Below, in pieces: positions 1 to 11,028 of a DNA stretch of 64,000 nucleotides. Location of the stretch: positions 256,019 through 320,018 of the forward strand of contig NAOQ01000005.1 in the NCBI GenBank assembly GCA_002751075.1, given 5' to 3'. Both the position numbers and the translations under genes were made by a program. Each line of letters opens with the position of its first letter. Position 1 is the first letter of the stretch. Under the pieces are notes generated by a model. The model saw nothing but the letters and a program-made list of their open reading frames with translations. It was not told the origin of the DNA and did not search any database. This stretch comes from Ichthyophonus hoferi. Taxonomy: Eukaryota; Opisthokonta; Ichthyosporea; Ichthyophonida; Ichthyophonidae.

Positions 1-125
1 GATGCATTGAAGAAGATGATACGTTAATCTAAGACTGTGAAGTGTATTATAATAATTAATCTACGTTTTTGTATTGGTTTTGATTCTAATCAGTTATTAA
101 TATACACAAGTGCTCACTACATCAT

Positions 126-286
126 GTAAACCAATCATAGACCAAATCTCTAAGTTTAAACCAATATTAAAATTACTCTCCAAGTGTGAGTCAATCCTAG
201 ACTGTCTTTTTCAATTATAAACTGATATGAAACCTTTTGTGAGTGTAAACCAATCATAGATTATATCTATAAATATAAACCAATAC
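126..286. repeat. Degenerate repeat in VPS29 intron
   Basis: A block of about 42 bp beginning GTAAACCAATCATAGA occurs at 126-167 and again at 245-286, with a weaker copy between. It lies in the intron upstream of the first visible VPS29 exon, and each copy holds CCAAT motifs. Confidence 0.6.
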
Positions 287-302
287 CTAACTCCCTCTCT
301 AG

Positions 303-1016
303 GACACACTCACAAATTCTCCTCCTTTGAACGAGATGGTAAGCTCTTTATTAATCCTGGGTCTGCAACGGGTGCCTTTAGCACTCTTACCAGGTGAGAT
401 CCCCCTACTTGACCAAATTTCATGCCATGATCCGCAATTACCAGCATTGTTACACCTACGCATACATATACGGATATACATATACATCTAAACATACATA
501 TATAAAAGTCACTTTTTATAATAAAAGCTAAGAAAACCGCTCAAAATCTATTTTTATTGTTTTACTATGCCAATATATATATATATATTATTTTTTGCTT
601 GTAGTCACAAAACATTCTTAGTAAAATAGTTTAGACTAAAAGACTTGATGCCTACTATCATACAATTTTATCTATATTAACCATTGCATGTTTTGTAGAA
701 TTGATAAAATTCTTTAGGTAATTATAACTTAATGTTGGAAATAAAATGGTATGAAATGTATGACTCAGTAAATGTGTGTAAATGTAGGAGTAAATAAATG
801 CATAGTGATAAAGATGAATATAATATGAAAATAAAAGGTTTTGGAACTGGGCCTGCCTTATATATATTTACTGATTATAATAACGTCATTTTTAGTGACG
901 TCACCCCGTCGTTTCTCCTTATGGATGTGCAAGGGCCTAGTGTAGTGGTCTATGTTTATAGCCTGGAAGGGGACCAGGTTAAAGTGGATCGCATAGATCA
1001 CAAGAAGATGGCTTGA
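303..1016 (+). CDS. VPS29: VPS29, retromer subunit (3' part, two last exons)
   Basis: VPS29 is the metallophosphoesterase-fold subunit of retromer, which returns cargo from endosomes to the Golgi or plasma membrane. The two exons seen are 303-393 and 896-1016; the intron has GT at 394 and AG at 894-895 and the codons join in phase. The first exon reads GHTHKF, then [11 protein letters not shown], the signature block near the C-terminal third of VPS29. The second reads [10 protein letters not shown], then [17 protein letters not shown], ending HKKMA and TGA. Both blocks match human VPS29 ([47 protein letters not shown]) from memory. About the last 71 of an expected ~182 residues are present; upstream exons lie before the window. 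The last exon begins at a TGACGTCA palindrome directly at the acceptor. Confidence 0.95.
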
Positions 1017-2541
1017 TCTTATCATTGATTAATAGGGGTTATGGTGAGATTTGACTGGTGGACCGTTGGTTGGGATTAGTGGCTGGTAACTGTATTAGTA
1101 GGCACCAGTTTTGTCAACGAATATATATATGTACATATACATACATATACATACATGCCTACCTATCTACATATATATGTACATTAGTTATCATATTCCT
1201 ATTCTTGTCACACTAATATTTGTTAATATTGCACTTGGAACGGTCCGTATATATATATAGCGTATATGCAGACTAGAGTAGATAGAGTGGGCATGTAATT
1301 GAACTCCTTTTTGCGAGACATCAGAGGTTTACAGACCTGCTTTTGCGGGACCCGGATAGGATATACCCATATAAATCAGCTTGGTTTAAAACGCCGTAAT
1401 GGGCTTAGCTAAGAGATATGAAATGTCTAATAAAAACTATTGTGATTAGTGCTGTTTTGTGATATTATGTAGATCATTCAATATTAATTATTAAAATATA
1501 TTAAAATTATTTGGTATATCTATATTCCTTCTTGAAACAATTTTGACAAGATGCAGGAAGCTGGTCCGATTATATGTACCATCTAATAGTTAATCACTCT
1601 ATTTGTGATCGAGATGATTGATTACATGGAAGTATTTTATACTCTTATTTTTAATCTTTAAGCATTTATTGTTTTATTGGTCAAAGAGAATAGTATTAAA
1701 ATTTGTAATAAGTCAGCACGCATATAGATAAATAAATAGATATATCTATTTAATAAAATCGAAAACAAAAATTAAATTTCAATTTTTTAAAAAAAAATGT
1801 AAAACTTCGATCTGATCTACGTACCTATCTTTCATAATCCTGGCCAATAAGACTAAAGTAAATAGTTATGCGAAATTCAATAAAACATAAGGATCTTGGC
1901 TGTAAAATCTATTAATAGTCACGTTTGCTTATAGGATTTTTTTTTATCTTGGAATTAATTCCGTTAAACCTACCGGTACTATATAATATTTATATATGTA
2001 TATGTGAGTTAGGAAAAGTTATTATTTTTTGTTAAATTTACTTTATATGTAAATACCAGAGCCTATATTTGTTTAATTCACTATTGTTCATTAAAATACG
2101 GAAGACGTATGTTCTTATGTTCTTTTTCTTTCTCTCACCTCTTTTATACTTTTGTTTTGTCTGTGTATACTACTATGTCCAAGCATGTACTAATATACTT
2201 CATAATACTTGTATTACGTCGTCTACGTAGGTCTTTCTCTCTTATTATTTTCTTACTATATATATCGTGCATTTGTGTATTCTTTCCTGATCCTCTACTT
2301 TCCTTCCATTGTTGCTTTTTTTTCTACATTTATTTTATTTTATTTATTTTCTCTGTAACATAAATACTTCTCTGTAATTGTTCACACTACCCTTTTCTCC
2401 CTTTATTAATCTCACAACAACCCATCCATTTTTCCTATTTTTCTTTCTTCATCCTTTATATTTTATTTTATCAGTCCGCCAATTGATTTATTCCTATTTT
2501 CCTATTAAATAATTTAGAGTATTCTTCTATCTTACACTACG
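1017..2541. other. VPS29-LIN52 intergenic region
   Basis: This is AT-rich DNA with no supported gene. It should hold the VPS29 3' UTR and the LIN52 promoter and 5' UTR. From about 2100 to 2480 the plus strand is strongly pyrimidine-rich. A noncoding 5' exon for LIN52 is possible but cannot be shown. Confidence 0.5.
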
Positions 2542-5500
2542 ATGAAGGATGTACAGCCACTAGAGGAGGTAGAGGAAGGTAATGAGCAAAACTAGTTAGT
2601 TGCTTTCTTTATGACCTATTAATGAGAAATGTTGTTGATAACATTGTCGGTATATTATATCATGTGTTGGAAAATTACATTTATTCAGGAAGAGGAATAT
2701 ATGCTGTTGCGTAATTGGAAGGTATTGTGTAGAGTGATGGTTTTTGCTATAATGGTAATAGTAGCATATACATGATGATAAAGCATGTTATAGTTATAAA
2801 AAAGACTTATATCTTTATATTTCTACTTGAAATGGTTTTTTAAACGCATAATATGTAACTTGGAAAGGAGGAAGGGCGATAAAGAGAAAGATAGAGAGAG
2901 CTAGAAATAACTAAAGAAAGAAATAGAGACATTGGGAAGGGTAAAAAAAGAAAAAAGAGGAAGCTGGACCTTCTCTTAGTGATGTCCTGTTGACCTCCCC
3001 CTCCCCCTTGGCAACCTGCAGTGGACTTGGAGGAGGAACCTATTAGAACTGAGATCGATAGGAACGAGTTAGAACAGAAATTATTTAGCGAAGAATCATT
3101 GGATGTATTGTCACCTGAATTATGGCCTGCAGGTAGGATCACCAAGGAGGGGGAGATGTTGCGTGTTGATGATGCCCCCTCTCTCTCTTCCTTTTTCTTT
3201 TTTTTTTCTCTTACTCTTCTCTTTTTCGTTCTCTTACTCTTTCTCTCTCACTTTCTTTTTTTTATCACTCCTACACACCCTTCCTCCGTCCACTAATCCC
3301 CCTCTTCCCTCTCCTCTTTTACCATCTCCCTTCAACCGTTCATGAATTCTAAGCAATCATATATCACCTTCCATATCTAATATTTTCTGGATCACAATAT
3401 TGGCACCACTTGATGGTCCACGTGCGTGCCTGTTTTTTATTATGAGAAGCCATCCAATATATATGCTTATATTTCCGTATGCTGTACATAGATATATATT
3501 ATACGGTTATGAATATTAAAACTATTAATTCACAATACGATATGATATATTTATATATATGTGTGTGTGTGTTCAGGTTAAACTTTTTTCGCTTCCTATA
3601 TACTATTCATTGTAAGTATCTATCTATAGATTACAGCACACAACACTAACCCAAGAATATTCCTATTAGTTAACCAGCATGTGTCTCCCGAAACTCTACC
3701 TGACCACGTGAGGATGAACCCCCCTCATGAACACCCCCCACCTCACCCCTCCCCTCAGTCGTAGAATTTCGGTTTCTAAATATTTTTTATTTTATCTTTG
3801 TTTCTTTATAGGTTACTTTTTTTTTAATCACATCTCAATGCCATTTAGAATCATGAATTTATTTAAATTTTATGATTTTAAAAAATTCTATATCTTTTAA
3901 TGCCTCTGTATATAGATATATACATACCTAATAGTCATATTCTATTTGTGGATACTTTTTTATTTTCTTTCCCTTAATATATATATTCTCTTTCTTTATT
4001 GGTTTTTCTAGTTTTGTGTTATTGTGGTAAGTTGGTTTTCGGTTTAATTTTACTTCATATTTATCATTGGTAGAGCAGTAGCATATAATAAAGTTTATTA
4101 TATATATATATGGTGTGTTATTTGGTTGTTTCTATACTACATGATATGCAAGTGGTTAAGTATTTGTGTGCATATTATACTTGACAAGCGTGTATTATAT
4201 TAAATTCTACTTTATTATTCTAGATTGTACTATACTATATTATATTATGTTTGACTGTTTTATATTATGATTTTCACTTCTATTTGTTAATTTGTATTTT
4301 TTTTCTTTATTTCTTAGCTATTATTTATGCTCAGCTAAAGGATAATAAAGTAATATCTATAGGTATATAACCTTTGTATCTTTATTGTGTGACTCTTCCC
4401 CAATCAATGACTCCGTTATTTTTAAAATATTTTTTACTTCATTTCTTTGCAGGTCTTGCGCACTCCGCCACAGTTGCGGAAGAAATTATTAGAAATGGTG
4501 TCCGAAAGCACAGAGACCTGGATGAGTGGCAAGTTACCTCTCGTGATAAACAGCCAATTAAGCCCTCTTTCTTACCCTGCTCTTTTCACACCTTCTTTCG
4601 TCCCTGCACATACCTACCCGCGTGTAGTGGTAGAGGCTCTTACTCTTTTCTTTTCTCTCTATTTTTTTTCTTTTTTTTTCTTCTCTATCTTACACCAATT
4701 CGCCTTAATTATGCATAAATGGATACTGTATGTGTGAATGTAGAGTAAAATTGAGGTTGATGATGTCTGCAGAAGACACAACAGTAGTAGAGCGAATAGT
4801 GCGATAGGGCCTGTAGAGAAACTACGGTTTCCATTCACTCTGCACCTACATATAACACAAGCGAAGGAGCTATGTTTTAATATATGAATAGCAACACGGT
4901 TTTATATTTTAGTTTTATCTTTCACTTATCTTCATTCAATAACTCACTATTGGTGATCTTCTAAGTGACTGTCTTGTATAAACCAATCAGATCTGGCTGT
5001 TATGACCAGGGATCAGCTAACAAGACATGTCCGGGACTTGGAAAATGTAACCTATCAGATGTCACAGGACCATGGTATGTATGTGATATGATTGGTGGAT
5101 GGTGGACTCTCACCATCTCTGTGTAGGCATATATTTGCAATGAGTGCTCCTGGAGAGGGAATTCATGATGCTTTGGGTTTCAAAAATGGAAATCTTCATA
5201 TATACATACACTCCCATGTTATATATGATTGTAACTCCCTAAGTATATACCCAATGAAATATATGTTTAGAAGTATGGGGATGTTAATATGATACTGTGA
5301 TAGTATGGTATAGTATGGTATGATTCATTCAAGTATTATCGTGTTATTAGTTAAATTTATTGTTGTATGTATTATATATGCTATTGGTTTATTGCCTGCC
5401 TGGCTAACCCCACAACAATCTCCTTTCCATTTTTGTCTGTGAATATACAGTAATTGTCTCCATGTATGGTCAACTAATTAGAGTATGCTTTGCAGCCTAG

Positions 5501-6119
5501 AATATATCAGGGTTAATAGAAACATTGTCTAAAATAATTGCTAATTTCGACTTTTGTAGTTGTTGTCTTACTCACATTTGGATGATACCCAACAATTGTA
5601 ATCAGAAAATAAAAATAAAACGAAAAACTTTATTCAATAATCCCTATAGAATCAAAGGTGTGGTGCAGGCCATATCGCAGAAAGAGATTCTTTATACTCT
5701 CTAAATGTAGTATACTGTATATGTAGAGACTACCTGATAGCCTGCTTATTTATTAATTACCTACCATTAATGAATTGGTTGAATATGAATATAACTACTT
5801 TGGTTATGTTGAGTATGTAGCTAAATTCACGAAGAATAACACCTACATAACATCGTTTTCGTTCTGTATTCTGTCTCCTACCTACAATATAATTCAACAC
5901 TAATATGCCACGCTTAGTCACATATACATATACACTAACATCACTACAGTACGTGCTACGTCATTATTAATCTTTCAAGCAAGAGCACATCATATACTCT
6001 ATCTATATCTTATTACTATACTCCAACTCCTAACAATATATAAAACGCACCTCGCAGCCCATGAAATTACCCGAGGAAAGTTTCTTGGAATCTTAGATTA
6101 TAGCACGCTTCTGAAATGA
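2542..6119 (+). CDS. LIN52: LIN52, MuvB/DREAM complex subunit (5 exons, 116 aa)
   Basis: LIN52 is the MuvB subunit that docks the p107/p130 pocket proteins and helps switch DREAM between repressor and activator forms in the nucleus. Exons are 2542-2578, 3022-3132, 4453-4528, 5010-5074 and 6058-6119; the total is 351 nt (116 aa plus stop), the same length as human LIN52. Key blocks are LFSEESL (residues 33-39), which fits the LxSxExL pocket-binding motif; LSPELWPAG (42-50), matching human RASPDLWPE with its regulated Ser; HVRDLENVTYQM, matching KVRGLQNLAYQL; and HEITRGKFLGIL near the C-terminus, matching REMTRGKFLNIL. The third intron uses a GC-AG donor (GCAAGT at 4529), required by phase and by the Trp codon it splits. 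The start ATG is the first in-frame one and gives an acidic N-terminus; an extra upstream exon cannot be excluded. Confidence 0.93.
2880..4700. repeat. Polypurine and polypyrimidine tracts around LIN52 introns
   Basis: Within LIN52 introns the plus strand is purine-rich at about 2868-2965 and strongly pyrimidine-rich at about 3175-3345 and 4560-4690, besides the tract upstream at 2100-2480. They are low-complexity intron sequence and explain several pyrimidine-coded open frames there. Confidence 0.6.
5585..5725 (+). repeat. Interspersed repeat family A, copy 1 (in LIN52 intron 4)
   Basis: The block around CTTTATTCAATAATCCC and CTATAGAATC resembles the family A core seen at 7361-7480, 20060-20290 and 60848-60992. 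It lies in the last LIN52 intron and is the most diverged copy. Confidence 0.55.
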
Positions 6120-6440
6120 TTAGCTCGTGGAGTTTGACAATTTGTAGAAAAAAAAAACAAGAAGAATGAATAGCAAATAATGAAAGTAAAGTTGTTGGAG
6201 AAAACAATTTACAATCGTAAATATATAATAATTCATTTTAATACTCATCTCCAATTGGCTAGTATTGCGATCAAATTGGGGTTTATACTATACCTCATAC
6301 TAGATTAAGGCGATGGGTGATGGTGCGATTGTGCGATGGCCAATGCTATGAGATAATAAGAAGATCATATTAAATACATAGTTATAAGTTAACATGAAAA
6401 TTAATTGTATATTACTGATATTAATGTGACTGAATCTGTG

Positions 6441-6580
6441 TCAGTTCTAGAGACTTGACCAAAGCTGTCGGGATTTCCAATTGTATATTTGATAGTGGTT
6501 GACCTTTCTGGACCAGCGGTAATAATAATCACTTGATCGGATCTGTCCTTAAGGCTTTAAGGCACCACTGTTGTGGTAGA
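6441..6580 (+). repeat. Interspersed repeat family E, copy 1
   Basis: A block with GTCGGGATTTCCAATTGTA and GGTAATAATAATCACTTGAT is roughly 70% similar by eye, in the same orientation, to 58207-58340 inside an ABCA intron. The family is not recognised. Confidence 0.65.
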
Positions 6581-7329
6581 CGTTTTATAGAAGGCCTATA
6601 TAGCAACTCTCTAGGTAACTGGCTGTAGTAATTATACCTAATTATACCTCTGTTCTAACTCGGAAGGAATCGATGCTTTGATTACCTTGGATGCGAATGT
6701 GAAAAGTGCATAATGAAGTCAATCAATAAGGGGTGATACATTATGATGTGAATAATAACTATTTTCACTATTTAATGTTAGTAAACAGTTCTTTGAGTTC
6801 TGAACGAGCAAGAAATTTGGGCATTGATTATCATATGTTAGTGCTAATGGTGAATTGGACATTACAATAATGATGTAGTTATTACATACATAAAATTAAA
6901 TGGAAAGTATTTATGTGCGTTACGAGAACTTCGTGTTTTCACTACTGATTACCGCCTATATGTGAACGAGGGTCCTTCTTTGTTAACTTGTTTTCTTTTA
7001 TATATACTTTATTTTACCACCAGTGCTAGCTTTGGGTTAGCACCAATGTAGCTATGTTAAATTGGCTTAGATGGAGCTAATCATATTTATTCTTATCGGT
7101 TAATACTACTCATGAAAAACCACAGAGCCACCAGGGATGTCTGATTCTATCTCGATAAGGTTATACTGGTGTTTTCTTACATGGCTTATTAGCTAACTCA
7201 CTAGATGCAAAACATGTATCGACAAATCAATTATAACTACGTGTTCATTCGGAATTAACGATCTTGCAACAATGGGTTATTATTATTATCTTCCCCTTAC
7301 GAAAAGACCACATGTGTTGTGATTTTACT

Positions 7330-7480
7330 GTGTGGTAATTATCACGTTCATGTTCGATGTGGCAGCCGACTATTGCAAGCAGAGATTTTCGGATAAAAGT
7401 TGTATACCCTTTATTCAGTATCACTACAGAATCAAGTGTGCTCAGCCTGTCTCAGACAGAACCTTTAGAACCCAGCCTTG
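7330..7480 (+). repeat. Interspersed repeat family A, copy 2
   Basis: The block runs from GGTAATTATCAC through GGCAGCCGACTATTGCAAGC to CAGTATCACTACAGAATC and CTCAGACAGAACCTTTAGA. The same order of motifs occurs inverted at 20060-20290 and 60848-60992. I see no coding capacity and do not recognise the family. Confidence 0.75.
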
Positions 7481-7537
7481 ATTAATTAGATAATTACAAT
7501 TTTAGTTGCTTTGCCTATGTTGTATATAGTTATAATT

Positions 7538-8023
7538 NNNNNNNNNNNNNNNNNNNNNNNNNNNNNNNNNNNNNNNNNNNNNNNNNNNNNNNNNNNNNNN
7601 NNNNNNNNNNNNNNNNNNNNNNNNNNNNNNNNNNNNNNNNNNNNNNNNNNNNNNNNNNNNNNNNNNNNNNNNNNNNNNNNNNNNNNNNNNNNNNNNNNNN
7701 NNNNNNNNNNNNNNNNNNNNNNNNNNNNNNNNNNNNNNNNNNNNNNNNNNNNNNNNNNNNNNNNNNNNNNNNNNNNNNNNNNNNNNNNNNNNNNNNNNNN
7801 NNNNNNNNNNNNNNNNNNNNNNNNNNNNNNNNNNNNNNNNNNNNNNNNNNNNNNNNNNNNNNNNNNNNNNNNNNNNNNNNNNNNNNNNNNNNNNNNNNNN
7901 NNNNNNNNNNNNNNNNNNNNNNNNNNNNNNNNNNNNNNNNNNNNNNNNNNNNNNNNNNNNNNNNNNNNNNNNNNNNNNNNNNNNNNNNNNNNNNNNNNNN
8001 NNNNNNNNNNNNNNNNNNNNNNN
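7538..8023. other. Assembly gap (486 N) flanked by duplicated sequence
   Basis: The roughly 125 bp ending at 7537 reappears at about 8038-8164 with no difference that I can see. This looks like two overlapping contig ends not merged across the gap, so the true gap may be absent or the region repetitive. Confidence 0.9.
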
Positions 8024-8312
8024 AGTTATTACGACCCTTTATTCAGTATCACTACAGAATCAAGTGTGCTCAGCCTGTCTCAGACAGAACCTTTAGAACC
8101 CAGCCTTGATTAATTAGATAATTACAATTTTAGTTGCTTTGCCTATGTTGTATATAGTTATAATTAACAGAATGTCTAACCAATTGAGAGTGCCTGCTAG
8201 CCCAGTTAGCTTAATGATAATTTTGTAGTATAAATATACAAAATACTTTGTAAGTGGTTTTAAATATACTCTTATATTGAAAAGCATATCATGTGTAAAT
8301 ACATATGCTACA

Positions 8313-8909
8313 CAGGTTCCCAGAAATAATTTGACAAATCCCTGCATAAATGGACAGATCCCAACAATAAATGGATATTTTGAATATATAAAACGAAATA
8401 GAATAATAAATAAGAAATTAAAAATATATACACATTTTCACTATTTTTACCAAAGAAATTGAATTTTTTAATTAACATTTCTTATAATTTTTTGAACAAA
8501 AAATTGCTATTCAAGAAAAACAGGAGTAGTCGGAAAGTCCTTTATTCGTGTATGTTCCACATAAACATTAGTCATAACCCACATTCTGCTGCAACAATTA
8601 TTCTTTTTTTTATGGAATAACAATTTTTGTTCAAAAAATTATGAAAAATATATGTTAAAAATTCAATTCCTATGGTAAAAATTGTGAAAAGGTAAATTTC
8701 TTTCAACTTTCCCTTTATTGTTCTATTTCGTTTTTATTTTTATTTTTATACATGTAAAATGTACATTTATTGTTGGAATCTGTTCATTTATGCAGGGATT
8801 TGTGGAATTATTTTTCGGGATTTTTCCATTTATGTAAGGATTTATTCATTTATATAGGGATTTATCAAATCGTTTCTGGGATTTGTCCAATTATTTTTGA
8901 CAAACCCTG
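8313..8909. mobile_element. Fold-back element 1 (long inverted repeat)
   Basis: The left arm, about 8313-8520, starts near CAGGTTCCCAGAAATAATT. The right arm, about 8600-8820, is its inverted copy, for instance AAATCCCTGCATAAATGGAC against GTTCATTTATGCAGGGATTT, and AATTTTTTGAACAAAAAATT against AATTTTTGTTCAAAAAATT. About 80 bp separate the arms. To 8909 the right side adds short tandem versions of a GGGATTTGTCC motif and ends in CAAACCCTG, the complement of a CAGGGTTTG start. It has no coding sequence and resembles a MITE or fold-back transposon. No target duplication was confirmed. Confidence 0.75.
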
Positions 8910-8934
8910 TAAAACAGAAACATGTCGAGCATAG

Positions 8935-9085
8935 TAAGTAGAGATAGGAGTGCTCCTGTGATCTATATTAGTTTAGAACGAGAGAGACTGCTAAATTAAT
9001 AAATGGGTTTTCAACGTGTCCCTTTCTTTGCCTACACGGAGTACATATATGTTAAGATATATTTTTATTATTAAAACAGTCGGCA
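8935..9085 (+). repeat. Interspersed repeat family B, copy 1
   Basis: The block from AGTAAGTAGAGATAGGAG to TTGCCTACACGGAGTACA and CAGTCGGCAGGACTTG is shared with 35735-35900 (same strand) and 63505-63690 (inverted). Here it directly follows fold-back element 1. Confidence 0.7.
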
Positions 9086-9184
9086 GGACTTGCCAACAGG
9101 ATGTTTAATCAATGTGTTAGTTAGCTTAATTAGAGTTGGAGTGCAATACTTATAAATAGACAGTTCTATGTGATTTGCATATGC

Positions 9185-9335
9185 AGGGAAAATAGTTAGT
9201 GCAATCTATTGGTGCTAAACGGTAATCCTGATCTATCAAAATTAAACCAGCCAATGGTAGAGGTCCTGCCACTAGGATATAAGCCGTTTCAGATCACATG
9301 CTTGGGGACCTCGACGTGTGGAGATCCAATTTTAC
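9185..9335 (+). repeat. Interspersed repeat family C, copy 1
   Basis: The block with AGTGCAATCTATTGGTG, AAATTAAACCAGCCAATGG and TTTCAGATCACATG is shared with 16895-16990 and, inverted, with 36105-36235. Its order after family B is also seen at 35.7-36.3 kb. Confidence 0.7.
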
Positions 9336-9482
9336 TACATCTACACACTGTCTTCAAATCTGCATTTGAACCATCAGCATTTCCTGCTCCAAACTGACAT
9401 TAAGGTAATATACAAAAAAAAAAAAAAAAACTAGGCAACACCCACATATCACTTCAACCGCCAGCCCGGACGCCAGATGTCA

Positions 9483-9575
9483 GACCAGAGCCAGAGCCAG
9501 AACCAAGCCAGAGCCAGAGCCAGAGCCAAGCCAGAGCCAAGCCAGAGTCCGAGCGTGAGTGAGAGCCAGAGCGAG
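9483..9575. repeat. GAGCCA hexanucleotide minisatellite
   Basis: More than ten near-perfect GAGCCA or AGCCAG units run together, some with an extra A. It is GC-richer than its surroundings. Confidence 0.85.
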
Positions 9576-9599
9576 CAGGAATATTTATAATCCCTCAAA

Positions 9600-9765
9600 A
9601 TTGAAGCAGCCAATGCTAGAGATTCTGTAATTGATAAGCTAGACAATATTAGCCAATACAATAACGCAGTGCAAGGTAGTAATAATTGCTAATAATATTA
9701 AATGTTTATAGCTATATAAAGAAATACCCAAATTAATTAAATATTTCTGTTTTAACAATATATAT
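9600..9765 (+). repeat. Interspersed repeat family D, copy 1
   Basis: The block with AATATTAAATGTTTATAGCT and ATATAAAGAAATACCCAAATT is shared with 36240-36330, where it abuts the retrotransposon. The GCAGTGCAAGGT part is also seen near 35483. Confidence 0.65.
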
Positions 9766-9769
9766 ATAC

Positions 9770-10650
9770 ATATACTCTTATATTTTGGAATAAATTAGCA
9801 TAATCAACAGTACAATGCATACACTTAAAGATAACATTTAATTACTCTGTACTTGTCAAATAGAGCGTATTTATGTATTTATAAGTATTACGTTTACGTT
9901 TATGTGATATTCTATTATAACAAGGCTAGTGATTGGATAATAAAATGTACTCGTTAAACCAACCACTAAATAAAGATCTGTCTATTGTCTAACAATGTTA
10001 ATTGATGGTTGGTTAGACTACTCAATTTTTACTCCCTTATTTATGATTGGTTTAAGTGACTCGGGTACACTATTTGTCGACAAATAAATTTACCCGGTTG
10101 GGAACGTTGTGCAAAACCAATGTAAGAGATCATCTCATCATTCACTTGCTATCACTTCGGTCGAACTACGTGTGTTCATTCGGAGCTAACGGTCTTATAC
10201 AATGCCAGTCTGTGTTCCTCTTATTATCTCATTCATTATAGATGGCAGATATCATTCTCAAACAAGGGATCCAAAAATGTCCTGATATAATTTCACTAGA
10301 GAAATTGGTCCTGGCGCAGTTAGTATACCATATATAAACTAATTTAACAACTGATTATTGACTAATTATATTGTACATGTGGATGTTAGTCATATAAGAA
10401 AGAGATCGCATACCATATATAGTGCAATTGGCATGATATTGATTAATTATTCCTATAACTATATGTAGGATATTGTTTACCAGAAATAGCTCAATTAACA
10501 ATCTAGAGCTGATTAATAATGACTACACCTATGTTGTAGATAGTGCAATATTTTTTATTTAAATGATACTATACCATATTTAGAGCGATTCACAATTTGA
10601 TATTGATTAATTATGCGTGACTATTATGACCTATACTGTGTATGTATCTT
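9770..10650. other. Intergenic, no gene seen
   Basis: AT-rich DNA. A stretch at 10140-10210 (TGTTCATTCGGAGCTAACGG) resembles 7240-7270, so more dispersed repeat is present. No gene is supported. Confidence 0.5.
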
Positions 10651-10654
10651 GTCA

Positions 10655-11028
10655 AAATTAAAATCAAAGAAGCCCAAAGCTCTTTGAGCGTGTCAATCCA
10701 ATTGTATGATTGAAAGTCATGTTTAATTCAATATCCACCGGAAGTGGTGTATGGTTAGGTGGAAAGGCATCTGAAAAAAACGATTCTATAGAGTCAAAAG
10801 GAGCTAAAATTTTAACCTTCTTGTCTATTCTCACAGACTGGGTACAGGTATTGGAAGTAAGCAGAAACTTACGTTTCGATTTCTTCTGACTTCAAAGAAT
10901 TGCTTTTTTCAGATGCCTTTCCACTCAACAATACACCACTTTCGGCGCAAATCGAACTCAACTTGATCTCCAACATCACATTTGGGTTAACAAGTTCAAA
11001 GGACTTAGCCTCTTTTAATCCAAATTAT
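10655..11028. mobile_element. Fold-back element 2 (long inverted repeat)
   Basis: Two arms of about 150 bp are inverted copies: GTGGAAAGGCATCTGAAAAA at about 10759 pairs with TTTTTTCAGATGCCTTTCCAC near 10910, and the match continues out to AATCAAAGAAGCC on the left and GCCTCTTTTAATCC on the right. The centre is near 10841. It has no coding sequence and could fold into one long hairpin RNA if transcribed. It is unlike fold-back 1 in sequence. Confidence 0.75.

Larger units (their letters stand above)
6120..8312. other. Intergenic repeat-rich region after LIN52
   Basis: No gene is supported here. The region holds a copy of repeat family E (6441-6580), family A copies, a 486-base gap, and AT-rich filler. 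Confidence 0.5.

Noticed and set aside
310-495. Minus-strand frame with [10 protein letters not shown] resembling an alkaline-phosphatase/GPI ethanolamine-phosphate transferase metal motif, with plausible splice sites
   Set aside because: It lies antisense to the VPS29 exon 303-393, whose plus-strand reading ([16 protein letters not shown]) is a far stronger match and joins in phase to the next VPS29 exon. No further minus exons support it.
896-903. TGACGTCA, a full CRE-type palindrome, as a promoter element
   Set aside because: It is the first eight bases of the last VPS29 coding exon; coding sense explains it.
7511-8113. Open frames running through N gaps (also 32263-32919 and 19673-19948)
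   Set aside because: Their length comes from runs of N; no coding sequence is seen at either side.
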